From positions 14,314-78,313 of the forward strand of contig DASYAV010000039.1 of assembly GCA_036501145.1 (NCBI GenBank): a stretch of 64,000 nt of DNA. Reading direction: 5' to 3'. Positions 7,223 through 15,849 of the stretch are shown piece by piece. The notes under the pieces are model-generated. The model saw only the letters and a list, made by a program, of their open reading frames with translations, was not told the origin of the DNA and made no database searches. Origin of the DNA: PALSA-505 sp036501145. Lineage in GTDB: Bacteria; Actinomycetota; Actinomycetes; Streptosporangiales; Streptosporangiaceae. Made by a program: the position numbers and the translations under genes. Every line of letters starts with the position of its first letter. Positions within the stretch are counted from its first letter, which is position 1.

Positions 7223-10162
7223 TCAGCTGGCCGGGGCCTCGGCGGCCAGGCCGGTTTCCAGTGCGCGCGCCGCGAGGGCGGCACGGTTGGACACGTTGAG
7301 CTTGCGCATGGCGGAATACACGTGGCAGGCCACGGTCTTCGGGGACAGGAAAAGCGCCTCGGCGATCTGCCGGTTGGTCCGGCCGCCCAGCACCAGCCGG
7401 ACCACGTCGATCTCCCGGGGGGACAGCTGGGCGCCGTAACTGCGCCGCCCGCCCAGCCACGGCCGCTTGGCCGGCACCCCGTGCTCGTTGAGCGTGCGGA
7501 TGACCCGCATGGCGTCGCTGCGGGCGCCGAGGCCGGACAGCCCGTCGAGCACGCCGGGCAGGATGTCCAGCGCGGCCGGCCGGTCACCGGCGGCGAGCAG
7601 GCAGCACGCCTGCCGCTCCCGGGCCAGCAGCACCTGGTAGGGCCGGGGCGGCAGCTGCCACTGCGCCGCTGCGCGGCCGAACGTCTGGGCGGCCCGGTCG
7701 TGCTCGCCACGGCCTCCGGCCACCAGCGCCTCGCAGACCAGCAGGGCGGCCCGTGGCGCCGGGGCGGCCCGGCCGCGCAGGCCGTGGGCGAACTCCGCGG
7801 TGAGCGCGGCGGCCCTGGCGGGCCGGCCGGCCGCGAGCAGTGCCTCCACCCGGGCGGGCACGATGTCGGTGGCCCACACCCAGATGCCCTTCCTGGCGAT
7901 GATCTCGACCGGTTCGCCGGTGAGCCGCAGCGCCTCCTCGGCGCGGCCGTCGGCCAGCCGGAGCCGGGCCAGCGCCGCGGCGGGCTCGATGAACGAGTCC
8001 ACGGCGGCCCGCTGCTGGGCCTCCTTCAGCACCAGCTGCAGATCCCGCGCGGCCCTGGCGTGCTCGCCGGTGGCGGTGTGCAGCAGCCCGCGGACCAAAA
8101 TCGCCTCCAGCCTGCCCAGCGGGTGCAGGTCCGGCTGGTTGGCCAGGGCGGTGGCCCGCCGGGCGAGCCCGGCCCACTCCCCGGCCAGCCAGTCCAGGTG
8201 GGCCAGCGTCGCCATGATCACGTCCCGGTAGAGCCAGTACCCGTGCGCTTCGGCGAGCTCCAGGCCCCGGGTCAGGCGGTGCCTGGCCTCGGCGTCACGG
8301 CCCCAGCACTTCATGGCGATGTCGCCGATGTTCAGGTGGGTCTTGACGATGTGCTGGCGCTCGGCCGGGCTGGCCGCGTCGGCAGGGATCTGGGCAGCCA
8401 CACTCCAGCCGTCGTCATCGCCGAGCATGAGCAGCGCGCTGGCCCGCTCCCCGGTCAGGTTGAGCCGGTCGGCGGGGGCCATCGACGTGGACAGGTCACC
8501 GGCCCGGTCCAGCCACTGGCGGTGCATCGAGGCCGGCCAGCTGACGTCCTGCGGCCAGCCGAGCAGGATCGCGGCGCGGGCGGCCTCGACGCGGTCGTGG
8601 CGCAGGTGCGGGATGGCCTTCTCCAGTTCCGCCCGGGCCGCCTCCCGGTCGCCCAGCACGAGCAGGACCCGGCCGAGCAGCGTGCGGGCGTCCGCCTCGT
8701 CGGCCGGGTCGGGCACGCCGCCCTCCAGTACCCCGCGCAGCGTGCGGGCCAGGTCGTGGAACGGTTCCTGCCCGGTCAGCGAGGCGAACGGCATCTTCTT
8801 GATCAGCCGTACCACCGGCCGGACCGGCAGATCCGCGTTGGCCAGCATGTCGTGCAGCAGCCCGCTGGCGGTGGTCTCGTCGCCCGCGGCCAGCGCCAGG
8901 TCGGCGGCTTCCTCGGCGTACCGGCACCACTGCGCGGGCTCGTCGGCCTCACGGAAGTGCCGGGTGAGCTGGGCTACCGGCGGGCACGGGCGGCGCTCGA
9001 GGGCGTGGCCTGCCCGCAGGTGCAGCCGGCGGCGCTCCGGCGGGCTCATCGCCTCGTACACCGCCTGGGCGGCCAGCCCGTGCCGGAACGACATCATGCC
9101 CAGCTCGTCCTCGGCGAGCAGCCCGCAGCGGAGCACCTCGGCCAGGGCGGCACTGGTGCGGCCGGCCGGCAGCCCGGCGACCGCGCGCAGCGTCGGCTCG
9201 CCGACCGGGTCGGTGAGCACGGCCGCCGCGTCCAGCAGGGCACGCGCGTCCGGGCTCAGCCGCCTGCAGCGCTCCAGCACCCCGTCGCGGATGGTGATCG
9301 GGACGGCGATCTCGGGCTGGCTGCGGCGGACCCCCTCGCCGCCGTGCGTGGTGAGGTCGGACCTGTCGTGCATCAGCCGGACCAGTTCCTCGACGGCGAG
9401 CGGAACGCCGTCGGTGCGCTCGTGCAGGAAGGCCGCGAGCCCGCCGGAGATGCCGCTGTCGGACAGCATCGAGGCGGCCAGGCTGGCCGTCTCGGTGACC
9501 GCGAGCGGGTGCAGCACCAGCCGCAGCCCGGCCTCGCCGACGGCCAGCCGGGAGGACAGCCGGGGCAGCAGGGAGTCGTCGGGCAGGTCTTCGGGGCGGC
9601 AGGTCACCACGAGGCTGGGCCGGGCCTGCTGGGCCCGCAGGAACAGCAGGAACTCCAGGGTGGCGTCGTCGGCCCAGTGCACGTCCTCGACGACCAGCAG
9701 CGCCACCCGCAGGCCGGCCAGCAGTTCGCTCAGTGCGCTGAACAGCCGGTGCCGGGCCGCGGTCGCGTCGTCGAGTGGTTCGGGGGCCGGCGGCAGGTCG
9801 GCCACCCATTCGGGGAACAGCGGGCGGAGCGCCCCGGCGAGCGCGGTCAGCCGCAGGCCGCGCACGCTCCCGGTGACCTGGCGCAGCGCGTCCACCACCG
9901 GGCCCAGCGTGCACGGCTGGCGGAGCGGCGGGCAGGTGGACAGCAGGATCGTGCGCCGCCGGACCGACCGCCGGCCGAGTACCTCCTGGAGCAGCCGTGT
10001 CTTGCCGATGCCTGCTTCGCCCTCGACCAGGACCACGGCCGACGGCCCGGTCAGTGCATCTTCGAGGGCGGCGGCCTCCTCCTCCCGGCCCACGAAGGCG
10101 GGCGCGGAGATCACTGGCAGGTTGATGACGGCCTTGCTGGCGGCAGTTGCGGGCCCGGTCAA
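7223..10162 (-). CDS. LAL-family ATP-binding LuxR-type transcriptional regulator (first copy)
   Basis: 979 residues. An N-terminal AAA/STAND ATPase starts at FVGREEEAAALEDAL, with Walker A GEAGIGKTRLL and Walker B LLVVEDVHWADD. A long helical TPR-like middle follows. A C-terminal LuxR helix-turn-helix ends the protein (LSPREIDVVRLVLGG, then NRQIAEALFLSPKTVACHVY). I chose the TTG at 10162 because GAGGAG sits 6 bases before it and because the paralogue at 56066-59041 also begins about 20 residues before FVGR. Starts further upstream would add a low-complexity Arg/Pro stretch. Such proteins activate target promoters on sensing a ligand with ATP. The next gene downstream on this strand is the S53-Kelch peptidase, a likely target (inference). 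Confidence 0.88.
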   Translation of the reverse strand: MTGPATAASKAVINLPVISAPAFVGREEEAAALEDALTGPSAVVLVEGEAGIGKTRLLQEVLGRRSVRRRTILLSTCPPLRQPCTLGPVVDALRQVTGSVRGLRLTALAGALRPLFPEWVADLPPAPEPLDDATAARHRLFSALSELLAGLRVALLVVEDVHWADDATLEFLLFLRAQQARPSLVVTCRPEDLPDDSLLPRLSSRLAVGEAGLRLVLHPLAVTETASLAASMLSDSGISGGLAAFLHERTDGVPLAVEELVRLMHDRSDLTTHGGEGVRRSQPEIAVPITIRDGVLERCRRLSPDARALLDAAAVLTDPVGEPTLRAVAGLPAGRTSAALAEVLRCGLLAEDELGMMSFRHGLAAQAVYEAMSPPERRRLHLRAGHALERRPCPPVAQLTRHFREADEPAQWCRYAEEAADLALAAGDETTASGLLHDMLANADLPVRPVVRLIKKMPFASLTGQEPFHDLARTLRGVLEGGVPDPADEADARTLLGRVLLVLGDREAARAELEKAIPHLRHDRVEAARAAILLGWPQDVSWPASMHRQWLDRAGDLSTSMAPADRLNLTGERASALLMLGDDDGWSVAAQIPADAASPAERQHIVKTHLNIGDIAMKCWGRDAEARHRLTRGLELAEAHGYWLYRDVIMATLAHLDWLAGEWAGLARRATALANQPDLHPLGRLEAILVRGLLHTATGEHARAARDLQLVLKEAQQRAAVDSFIEPAAALARLRLADGRAEEALRLTGEPVEIIARKGIWVWATDIVPARVEALLAAGRPARAAALTAEFAHGLRGRAAPAPRAALLVCEALVAGGRGEHDRAAQTFGRAAAQWQLPPRPYQVLLARERQACCLLAAGDRPAALDILPGVLDGLSGLGARSDAMRVIRTLNEHGVPAKRPWLGGRRSYGAQLSPREIDVVRLVLGGRTNRQIAEALFLSPKTVACHVYSAMRKLNVSNRAALAARALETGLAAEAPAS

Positions 10163-10290
10163 AATCCGCTCCTCTGACTCGACTGACTCGCCGTGTGTGC
10201 GCGCTGTCTGCCCGCGCCTGGTCAGGTCGTCGTGGCGCGGCTGCCCCCGTGGCAGATGTGGGTCAGGTGTGAAACGCCGGGCCCAAGGAA

Positions 10291-10318
10291 GGGGGGAGGG
10301 GAGGCGGGTGGGGCGGGG
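10291..10318 (+). other. G-run tract with quadruplex potential
   Basis: Five or more runs of three to six G lie within 28 bases, separated by one to four bases, on the plus strand about 130 bp upstream of the LAL1 start. In the LAL1 direction this strand is the template. Quadruplex formation is possible but untested, and G-runs are common in DNA of this composition. Confidence 0.35.
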
Positions 10319-10504
10319 CGCTGCGGCACCCGCGTCGGGTCGGACGCGGCGTCCAGGCTGGAGGCATACGGTTCCTCCGGGCAAGCGGGGGCACGGCCGG
10401 AACTCCGGCTGCGCTCGACGGTGCAGGACCGAGCTGGACGCCGCGGGGAAACGTCAGCCCTGTGGGGAGATTACGCGCGGGATACTCCCAGTCTCAATGC
10501 GCAA

Positions 10505-10543
10505 CCGTGGCATATCTGCGCTAATGACGTGAATATGCCACGG
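10505..10543. promoter_or_regulatory. Perfect 11-bp inverted repeat in the LAL/pirin intergenic region
   Basis: CCGTGGCATAT (10505-10515) and ATATGCCACGG (10533-10543) are exact reverse complements with a 17-base spacer. The arms are moderately AT-rich at the centre-proximal end, unlike the GC-only terminators elsewhere. It lies between divergent promoters, about 340 bp from the LAL start and 140 bp from the pirin start. It could be a two-site operator or an RNA hairpin. Confidence 0.5.
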
Positions 10544-10685
10544 CGAGGCGGCGCCGTCCGTACTGGTATCACGAAAGTATTTCGCACGCGGAATGTTGTA
10601 GTGTCAACTACTGTTCAGGTGGGTGAGTGGGAAGATGGTCTGGCAGGTGGTGCCGGCCATGACAGCCCTGCTGAAGGAGGCAGCC

Positions 10686-11684
10686 ATGCCAGCGGTAACC
10701 GTCGATGACAACCTCGTCCTGCCGCGTCTGGCCGAGCCCGATCCGGCCACCTCGGCGGACCGGCCGGTGGTGTCCATGACCACGGCGCCGTCCGGGTACG
10801 AGGGTGAGGGCTTCCCGGTCCGCCGGGCGTTCGCCGGGGTCGATCTGGCCCAGCTCGACCCGTTCATCCATATGGACCAGATGGGCGAGGTCGACTACGC
10901 GCCCGGAGAGCCCAAGGGGACTCCGTGGCACCCGCACCGCGGCTTCGAGACCGTGACCTACATGATCGACGGCGTGTTCCGGCACCAGGACTCCAACGGA
11001 GGCGGCGGCCTGATCACCGACGGCGACACCCAGTGGATGACGGCCGGCGGCGGCATCCTGCACATCGAGGCCCCACCGGAGGAGGTCGTCGTCAAGGGCG
11101 GCCTGTTCCACGGCTTCCAGCTCTGGGTGAACCTGCCGGCCAGGCTCAAGATGACCGCCCCGCGGTACCAGGACATCAGGGCGAACCAGGTGCGGCTGCT
11201 CAGCTCGGCCGACGGGGGCACGCTGCTGCGGCTGATCGCCGGTGACGTGGCCGGCCAGGCCGGGCCTGGGGTCACGCACACCCCGATCACACTGCTGCAC
11301 GCCACCTTGTCCCCCGGCGCGCAGCTGCGGCTGCCGTGGCGGCGTGACTTCAACGCGATCGGCTACGCGCTGGCCGGGGCGGGCTCGGTCGGCGCCGGGC
11401 GCCGGCCGCTGCGCACCGGGCAGCTCGCCGTGTTCGGCCCGGGCGACGTGCTCACCGTCACCGCGGACCAGCGAAAGGACGGGCCGTCGGCCGGACTGGA
11501 CATCCTGCTGCTCGGCGGGCAGCCGATCACGGAGCCGGTGGCCGCCTACGGGCCGTTCGTGATGAACACCAGGGAGGAACTGGTGCAGGCCTTCGAGGAC
11601 TACCAGGCAGGCCGCCTCGGCTCCATCCCGGCCGAACCCACTCCGCTGCCGGACGACCCGCACCCCGGGCACGACGTCCTGTAG
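10686..11684 (+). CDS. Pirin-family cupin protein
   Basis: 332 residues. The ATG at 10686 follows AAGGAGG with a 5-base gap and was preferred to upstream in-frame starts at 10623 and 10659. Metal-binding cupin residues are visible: WHPHRGFETVTYMIDG (two His) and GGGILHIEAPPEE (His and Glu of the human pirin site). A second, weaker cupin half follows (TLLHATLSPGAQLRLPW). Pirins are cytosolic Fe(II) proteins, either quercetinase-like dioxygenases or cofactors of regulators; the substrate here is unknown. It is monocistronic, with its own promoter region shared with the divergent LAL gene, and converges on the MFS gene. Confidence 0.9.
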   Translation: MPAVTVDDNLVLPRLAEPDPATSADRPVVSMTTAPSGYEGEGFPVRRAFAGVDLAQLDPFIHMDQMGEVDYAPGEPKGTPWHPHRGFETVTYMIDGVFRHQDSNGGGGLITDGDTQWMTAGGGILHIEAPPEEVVVKGGLFHGFQLWVNLPARLKMTAPRYQDIRANQVRLLSSADGGTLLRLIAGDVAGQAGPGVTHTPITLLHATLSPGAQLRLPWRRDFNAIGYALAGAGSVGAGRRPLRTGQLAVFGPGDVLTVTADQRKDGPSAGLDILLLGGQPITEPVAAYGPFVMNTREELVQAFEDYQAGRLGSIPAEPTPLPDDPHPGHDVL

Positions 11685-11721
11685 CGCCGGGGCCGGGCGG
11701 GCCTGCGGCGAGGCGCAGCCG

Positions 11722-13002
11722 TCAAGGAAAATTCCGCGGCGTGCGGGCACGGCCGATGACCCGGCCCGCGGCGGCCAGCACGGCCAGGCCGATCGTGGTC
11801 AGCGCCGAGACGAGCAGCGTGACCCGGGCGCCGAGCCCGGCGACCAGCGGCCCGCCCACCGCCGTGCCGAACGGCGCGGCCACGATCATCAGCCCGGCCC
11901 GCGCGGCGAGCAGCTGGGCCAGCCGGCCCGCGGGCGCCCGGTCCTGGAACACCGCGATGGCGATCGAGTTGTACGGCGCGTAGATGACCCCGCCGGCGGC
12001 GAACGCGGCCAGGCAGAACGGCACCGGCGCGCCCAGGCCGAGCGGCAGCAGGGCGATCCCCCAGCCGGCCACGATCGCGATCATCGTCGGCCACAGCGGC
12101 CAGTGCCGCAGGTACGGCGCGGCCAGCGAGCCGATCACCGCGCCCACCCCGTAGGCGGCCCAGAACCCGCCGAGCAGCGCCGCCGAGCCGTGCAGGCCGG
12201 TGGCCACGTGCACCGGCAAGGCGACCTCGACCGGGCCGTACAGCAGGAAGAACGCGAAGCTCAGCGCGACCAGACCGAGCAGGGTGGCGTTGCCGCCGAT
12301 CATCCGCAGCGGGGACGGGCCGGCCGGGCCGGGCGGCCTGGTGCGGGAGGCGCCGGGCAGCAGCGGCACGACGCGCGCGTAGCTGACGGCGAGCACCGCC
12401 CAGGTGGCGGCGTCGGCCCCGATGACCAGCGCGGGGCCAGCCCAGGCGGTGAGCACCCCGGCCAGCGCGGGCCCGGCGATCATGGTCATCTCCGACACCG
12501 TGGCGAGCAGCGCGTTGCCCGCCACCCGCTGCCCGGCCGGGAGCACGTCGGCGACCAGCGTGTACTGGCCGGCCGCGCCCCAGGCGTGCAGCAGCGACGA
12601 CCCGCCGAGCAGCGCCACGTAGCCGACCGGGCTGAGCAGGTGAGCGGCGTCCAGCGCGGGGATGGCGCCGAGGGCGGCGGCGCGCAGCACGGCGTCCGCG
12701 CCGGCCAGGCCCACCCCGGCCCGGTGCCGCAGCCACCGGCCCAGCAGCACGGCGCCGAGCACGCCCGGCACCGAGTAGGCGGCGACCGCGGCGCCGACCC
12801 ACAGGCCCCGGTCGGCTGCGGGGGCCAGCCGCAGCGCGAGCCAGGCGATCGCGACCGCGCTCATCCCGTCGCCCAGCGCAGAGAGCGCGTACCCGGGCAG
12901 CAGGCGGCGCAGCACCGGGTGACTGACCACCGGCCAGTACGGCCCGGTGCGCAGCTTGCCGGCCGGCCCAGCCCGCCTGGTCACATCGGTCACGTGGGTC
13001 AT
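11722..13002 (-). CDS. MFS exporter (MFS_3 / macrolide-efflux-like)
   Basis: 426 residues with about 12 hydrophobic segments and the usual cytoplasmic loop motif after TM2 (GRWLRHR). The sequence style (LPGYALSALGDGMSAVAIAWLAL near the start, VADVLPAGQRVAGNALLATV mid-protein) matches the EntS/MefA branch of the major facilitator superfamily, which exports macrolides or siderophores using proton motive force. The ATG at 13002 has GAGG 7-8 bases upstream. It is divergent from the Erm methyltransferase gene (198 bp between starts), so antibiotic export is plausible but not shown. Confidence 0.75.
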   Translation of the reverse strand: MTHVTDVTRRAGPAGKLRTGPYWPVVSHPVLRRLLPGYALSALGDGMSAVAIAWLALRLAPAADRGLWVGAAVAAYSVPGVLGAVLLGRWLRHRAGVGLAGADAVLRAAALGAIPALDAAHLLSPVGYVALLGGSSLLHAWGAAGQYTLVADVLPAGQRVAGNALLATVSEMTMIAGPALAGVLTAWAGPALVIGADAATWAVLAVSYARVVPLLPGASRTRPPGPAGPSPLRMIGGNATLLGLVALSFAFFLLYGPVEVALPVHVATGLHGSAALLGGFWAAYGVGAVIGSLAAPYLRHWPLWPTMIAIVAGWGIALLPLGLGAPVPFCLAAFAAGGVIYAPYNSIAIAVFQDRAPAGRLAQLLAARAGLMIVAAPFGTAVGGPLVAGLGARVTLLVSALTTIGLAVLAAAGRVIGRARTPRNFP

Positions 13003-13126
13003 CGTCGTACCTCAACCACGGCTGAGGTCAAGCGGGCGGGCGCCGGCGCGGCCGGAAAAACCTGTGGACCCCGGGCGGCCGGGCGCCTAGCGTGGGGCCG
13101 CCCGGCCACGAGCCGGGGTGAGCAGG

Positions 13127-13145
13127 CCCGGCCGCGCAGGCCGGG
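13127..13145 (+). promoter_or_regulatory. Hairpin upstream of the Erm leader region
   Basis: CCCGGCC-GCGCA-GGCCGGG, a 7-bp stem with a 5-base loop, 39 bases before the candidate leader ATG. A second hairpin, CCGGGC-AGCG-GCCCGG (13204-13219), covers the first codons of the methyltransferase. Together they could form alternating structures of an attenuator; no alternative pairing was computed. Confidence 0.3.
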
Positions 13146-13183
13146 TGGTCATATTCGGCGAACGCGACCTTGGGGTAAGACAC

Positions 13184-13252
13184 ATGGTCATGGTCATCCG
13201 TGTCCGGGCAGCGGCCCGGGCCGAATCCGGCCGGAGCACACTTCCTTCGTGA
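13184..13252 (+). CDS. Candidate Erm leader peptide (22 residues)
   Basis: A short frame, ATG to TGA, beginning MVMVIRVRAAAR and overlapping the methyltransferase start at 13200 in another frame. Arg-x-Arg at residues 6-8 is the same position and motif type as the RLR of the ErmDL leader (MTHSMRLR), where macrolide-bound ribosomes stall. The upstream SD is weak (TGGGG). Known Erm leaders usually end before the methyltransferase start, whereas this one overlaps it, so it could be chance coding. It needs ribosome profiling or a reporter. Confidence 0.3.
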   Translation: MVMVIRVRAAARAESGRSTLPS

Positions 13253-13961
13253 CCGCGCACTGATCACGCGGCTGGTCGCCGCGTCCGGGGCCGGCCACGA
13301 TGATCTCGTCCTCGACCTGGGCGCCGGGTACGGGGCGATAACGGGCGCGCTGGCCGCGGCCGGCTGCCGGGTGACCGCGGTGGAACGCGACCCGCGGCTG
13401 GCGCGCAGGCTGGCTCGCCGGTTCGGCACCGACCCGCGGGTGCGGGTGGTCGAGGCGGACATTTTGCGGCTGCCGCTGCCCCGGCGGGACTTCCTGGTCG
13501 TGGCGAACATCCCGTTCGGCGCCAGCACGCGGCTGCTGCGGCGGCTGCTCGGCGACCCGGCGGTGCCGCTGGCCGGTGCGGAACTGATCACCGCGTACGG
13601 GGTGGCGCGCTGGCTGGCCGGCGCGCGGCCGCGGGACGCGGAGACCGCCTGGTGGGCGGCCCGTTACCGGATGTGCCTGGTGCGCCGTGTCCCGGCCGCC
13701 CGCTTCGGCCCGCCGCCGAGCACCGACGCGGCCCAGCTGTCGGTCCGGCCGCGGCCGCTGGCCCGGTCCGCGCCGGCCCAGCGGGTGCTGCGCACGCTGC
13801 TGCGGGACGGGTTCGCCGCCCGGCGGCGCCCGGTGCCGGTGGGCAGGAGGGTGCTGCTGCGGGCGGGTATCGCCCCCGGCACCCCGGCCGCGGAGCTGAC
13901 CGCGGCGGACTGGCACCGGCTGGCCTGGATGCTGGTCGGCGCCGCGGAGCCGGTGCGGTGA
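13200..13961 (+). CDS. erm: Erm-type 23S rRNA adenine N6-methyltransferase
   Basis: 253 residues. The N-terminus NPAGAHFLRDRALITRLV corresponds to the Erm/KsgA pattern QxFLxDxxxI. SAM motif I is VLDLGAGYGAIT, the acidic adenosine-binding loop follows at AVERDP, and the catalytic motif IV is NIPFGAST. The short helical C-terminal domain is of Erm length. The enzyme would N6-methylate the A2058 equivalent in 23S rRNA and give MLS antibiotic resistance. GTG at 13200 is the only start that keeps HFL close to the N-terminus; no strong SD precedes it. It is divergent from an MFS exporter, which suggests a self-resistance or drug-defence pair. KsgA (dimethyladenosine transferase) is less likely from length and C-terminus. 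Confidence 0.85.
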   Translation: MSGQRPGPNPAGAHFLRDRALITRLVAASGAGHDDLVLDLGAGYGAITGALAAAGCRVTAVERDPRLARRLARRFGTDPRVRVVEADILRLPLPRRDFLVVANIPFGASTRLLRRLLGDPAVPLAGAELITAYGVARWLAGARPRDAETAWWAARYRMCLVRRVPAARFGPPPSTDAAQLSVRPRPLARSAPAQRVLRTLLRDGFAARRRPVPVGRRVLLRAGIAPGTPAAELTAADWHRLAWMLVGAAEPVR

Positions 13962-14052
13962 CCGCGGCCGGTGGTGATGAGGCCGGGCGGGCCGCTGGCC
14001 GGCTCCCCGGCGGGGATTCCCGCGGCGGGTCGCGACCTGTCACGATGACGGG

Positions 14053-15849
14053 ATGAGCGAACCGAGCGCCCCCGGCGATGCCTTCCGCGAAGCCCGCGAC
14101 CTGCTGCTCCGTTACCGCGAGGACTACCCGGCCGCCCGGGAGAGGTTCAGCTGGCCGCGGCTGGAGCGCTTCAACTGGGCGCTCGACTGGTTCGACGTCA
14201 TCGCGGCCGAGCACCCGGAGCGGGACGCGCTGCGGGTGCTCGGCGACGGGGGCAGTGACGTCAGGCTGAGCTACGCGGAAATGGCCGCGCGCTCGGCCCA
14301 GGTGGCGAACTGGCTGCGCGGCCTCGGCGTGCGGCGCGGCGACCGGGTGCTGCTCATGCTGGGCAATATCGCGCCGCTGTGGGAGGTCATCCTGGCCGCG
14401 ATCAAGCTGGGCGCGGTGATCATCCCGGCGACCACGCTGCTCGGGCCGGACGACATCGCCGACCGGCTCGCCCGCGGTGAGGTCAGGCACGTGATCACCG
14501 AGTCACCGCAGACCGCGAAGTTCGGCGCGGCGGCGGGCGGAGGGGACCCGGGAAGGCAGGCGGGGGGCCCGGCCTGGACGCCGATCGCGGTCGGCGACCG
14601 GGTGCCGGGCTGGCGGTGTTACGCGGACGCGGCCGGCGAGCCCACCGCGTTCGCCCCCGGCGGGGTGACCCAGGCCAGCGACCCGCTGCTGCTCTACTTC
14701 ACCTCGGGCACCACGGCCCAGCCCAAGCTGGTCGAGCACACGCACGCCTCCTACCCGGCGGGCCACCTGTCCACCATGTACTGGCTGGGCCTGCGGCCCG
14801 GTGACGTGCACCTCAACGTGTCCTCCCCCGGCTGGGCCAAGCACGCCTGGTCCAATGTGTTCGCGCCGTGGAACGCCGGGGCGACCGCGTTCGTGCTCGG
14901 CCACGAGCGGTTCTCGGTGGCCGCGCTGTTCGGCGCGATCGAGACCTGCGGGATCAGCACGCTGTGCGCGCCGCCCACCGTGTGGCGGATGCTCATCCAG
15001 GCTGACCTGGCCGGCTGCGACACCGCCGGCCTGCGCGAATGCGTATCGGCCGGTGAGCCGCTCAACCCGGAGGTGATCGAGCAGGTGCGCCGGGCGTGGC
15101 GGATCACCGTGCGGGACGGGTACGGGCAGACGGAGACCACCGCGCAGGTCGGCAACCCGCCCGGCCAGCCGGTCCGGGCCGGGTCGATGGGCCGGCCGCT
15201 GCCCGGGTACACGGTGGCGCTGGTCGACCCGGTGACGGGGCGGCCGGGCCAGGAAGGCGAGATCTGCCTGCCGCTGGATCCGGCGGCGCGGCCGGCCGGG
15301 CTGATGACCGGCTACCGGGGCGACCCGCAGCGGGCGGCCGAGGCGATGCACGACGGCTACTACCACACCGGCGACGTGGCGGTGATGGACGGCGACGGTT
15401 ACATCACGTACGTGGGCCGCACCGACGACGTGTTCAAGGCCTCGGACTACCGGATCTCGCCGTTCGAGCTGGAAAGCGTGCTGATCGAGCACGAGGCGGT
15501 GGCCGAGGCGGCGGTGGTGCCGTCCCCTGACCCGGTGCGGCTCGCGGTGCCCAAGGCGTACGTGACGCTGGCCGGCGGTGCGCAGCCGTCTGCCGCGCTG
15601 GCGGAGTCGATCCTGGCTTTCGCCCGGCAGCGGCTGGCGCCGTACAAGCGGGTGCGGCGGCTGGAGTTCGGCGAGCTGCCGAAGACGATCTCGGGCAAGA
15701 TCCGCCGGGTGGAACTGCGCGAGCAGGAGCAGCAGCGGCACGATGGGGCGGCAGGTGGGGCGGACAGCGGCACGGCCGGCGGTAGCGCGGCCGGCGGTAG
15801 CGCGGCCGACGGGGGCACGGCCGGGCCGGTGGCCGGCGGGCGCGGGTGA
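14053..15849 (+). CDS. Acyl-CoA synthetase (ACSM / acetyl-CoA synthetase-like), C-terminus shifted
   Basis: 598 residues of the ANL adenylate-forming superfamily. Motifs: YFTSGTTAQPK (P-loop), DGYGQTETT, YHTGDVAVMDGDGYITYVGR, DDVFKASDYRIS (hinge), and the catalytic Lys in LPKTISGKIRRVEL. It activates a carboxylic acid with ATP to acyl-AMP and then acyl-CoA, probably medium-chain or aromatic substrates, in the cytosol. The last 40 residues are a Gly/Ala/Ser repeat tract (a 15-base unit containing GGCGGTAGCGCGGCC) that is atypical for the family. A plausible normal C-terminal peptide lies immediately after it in another frame (15849-15890), so this end may be a frameshift product. Confidence 0.88.
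   Translation: MSEPSAPGDAFREARDLLLRYREDYPAARERFSWPRLERFNWALDWFDVIAAEHPERDALRVLGDGGSDVRLSYAEMAARSAQVANWLRGLGVRRGDRVLLMLGNIAPLWEVILAAIKLGAVIIPATTLLGPDDIADRLARGEVRHVITESPQTAKFGAAAGGGDPGRQAGGPAWTPIAVGDRVPGWRCYADAAGEPTAFAPGGVTQASDPLLLYFTSGTTAQPKLVEHTHASYPAGHLSTMYWLGLRPGDVHLNVSSPGWAKHAWSNVFAPWNAGATAFVLGHERFSVAALFGAIETCGISTLCAPPTVWRMLIQADLAGCDTAGLRECVSAGEPLNPEVIEQVRRAWRITVRDGYGQTETTAQVGNPPGQPVRAGSMGRPLPGYTVALVDPVTGRPGQEGEICLPLDPAARPAGLMTGYRGDPQRAAEAMHDGYYHTGDVAVMDGDGYITYVGRTDDVFKASDYRISPFELESVLIEHEAVAEAAVVPSPDPVRLAVPKAYVTLAGGAQPSAALAESILAFARQRLAPYKRVRRLEFGELPKTISGKIRRVELREQEQQRHDGAAGGADSGTAGGSAAGGSAADGGTAGPVAGGRG

Larger units (their letters stand above)
10163..10685. other. Divergent intergenic region between the LAL regulator and pirin genes
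   Basis: 523 bp without a convincing gene. From left to right it holds the regulator's RBS and promoter, a G-run tract (10291-10318), a long perfect inverted repeat (10505-10543), a small GTAGT-GTCA-ACTAC repeat (10598-10611), and the AAGGAGG ribosome binding site of the pirin gene at about 10674-10680. The right 150 bp is visibly richer in A/T than the surroundings, as expected for promoters. Confidence 0.6.

Noticed and set aside
10163..10384. N-terminal extension of the first LAL regulator from an upstream start
   Set aside because: The extension is Arg/Pro low-complexity with no RBS, while a GAGGAG-TTG start at 10162 gives the same N-terminal layout as the paralogue.
10598..10611. GTAGT-GTCA-ACTAC repeat upstream of pirin as a defined operator
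   Set aside because: Five-bp arms are too short to be significant on their own; noted only in the description of the intergenic region.
13204..13219. Hairpin at the erm start as an independent terminator
   Set aside because: It lies inside the coding sequence directly after the start codon; it is more plausibly part of a translational control structure or chance GC pairing.
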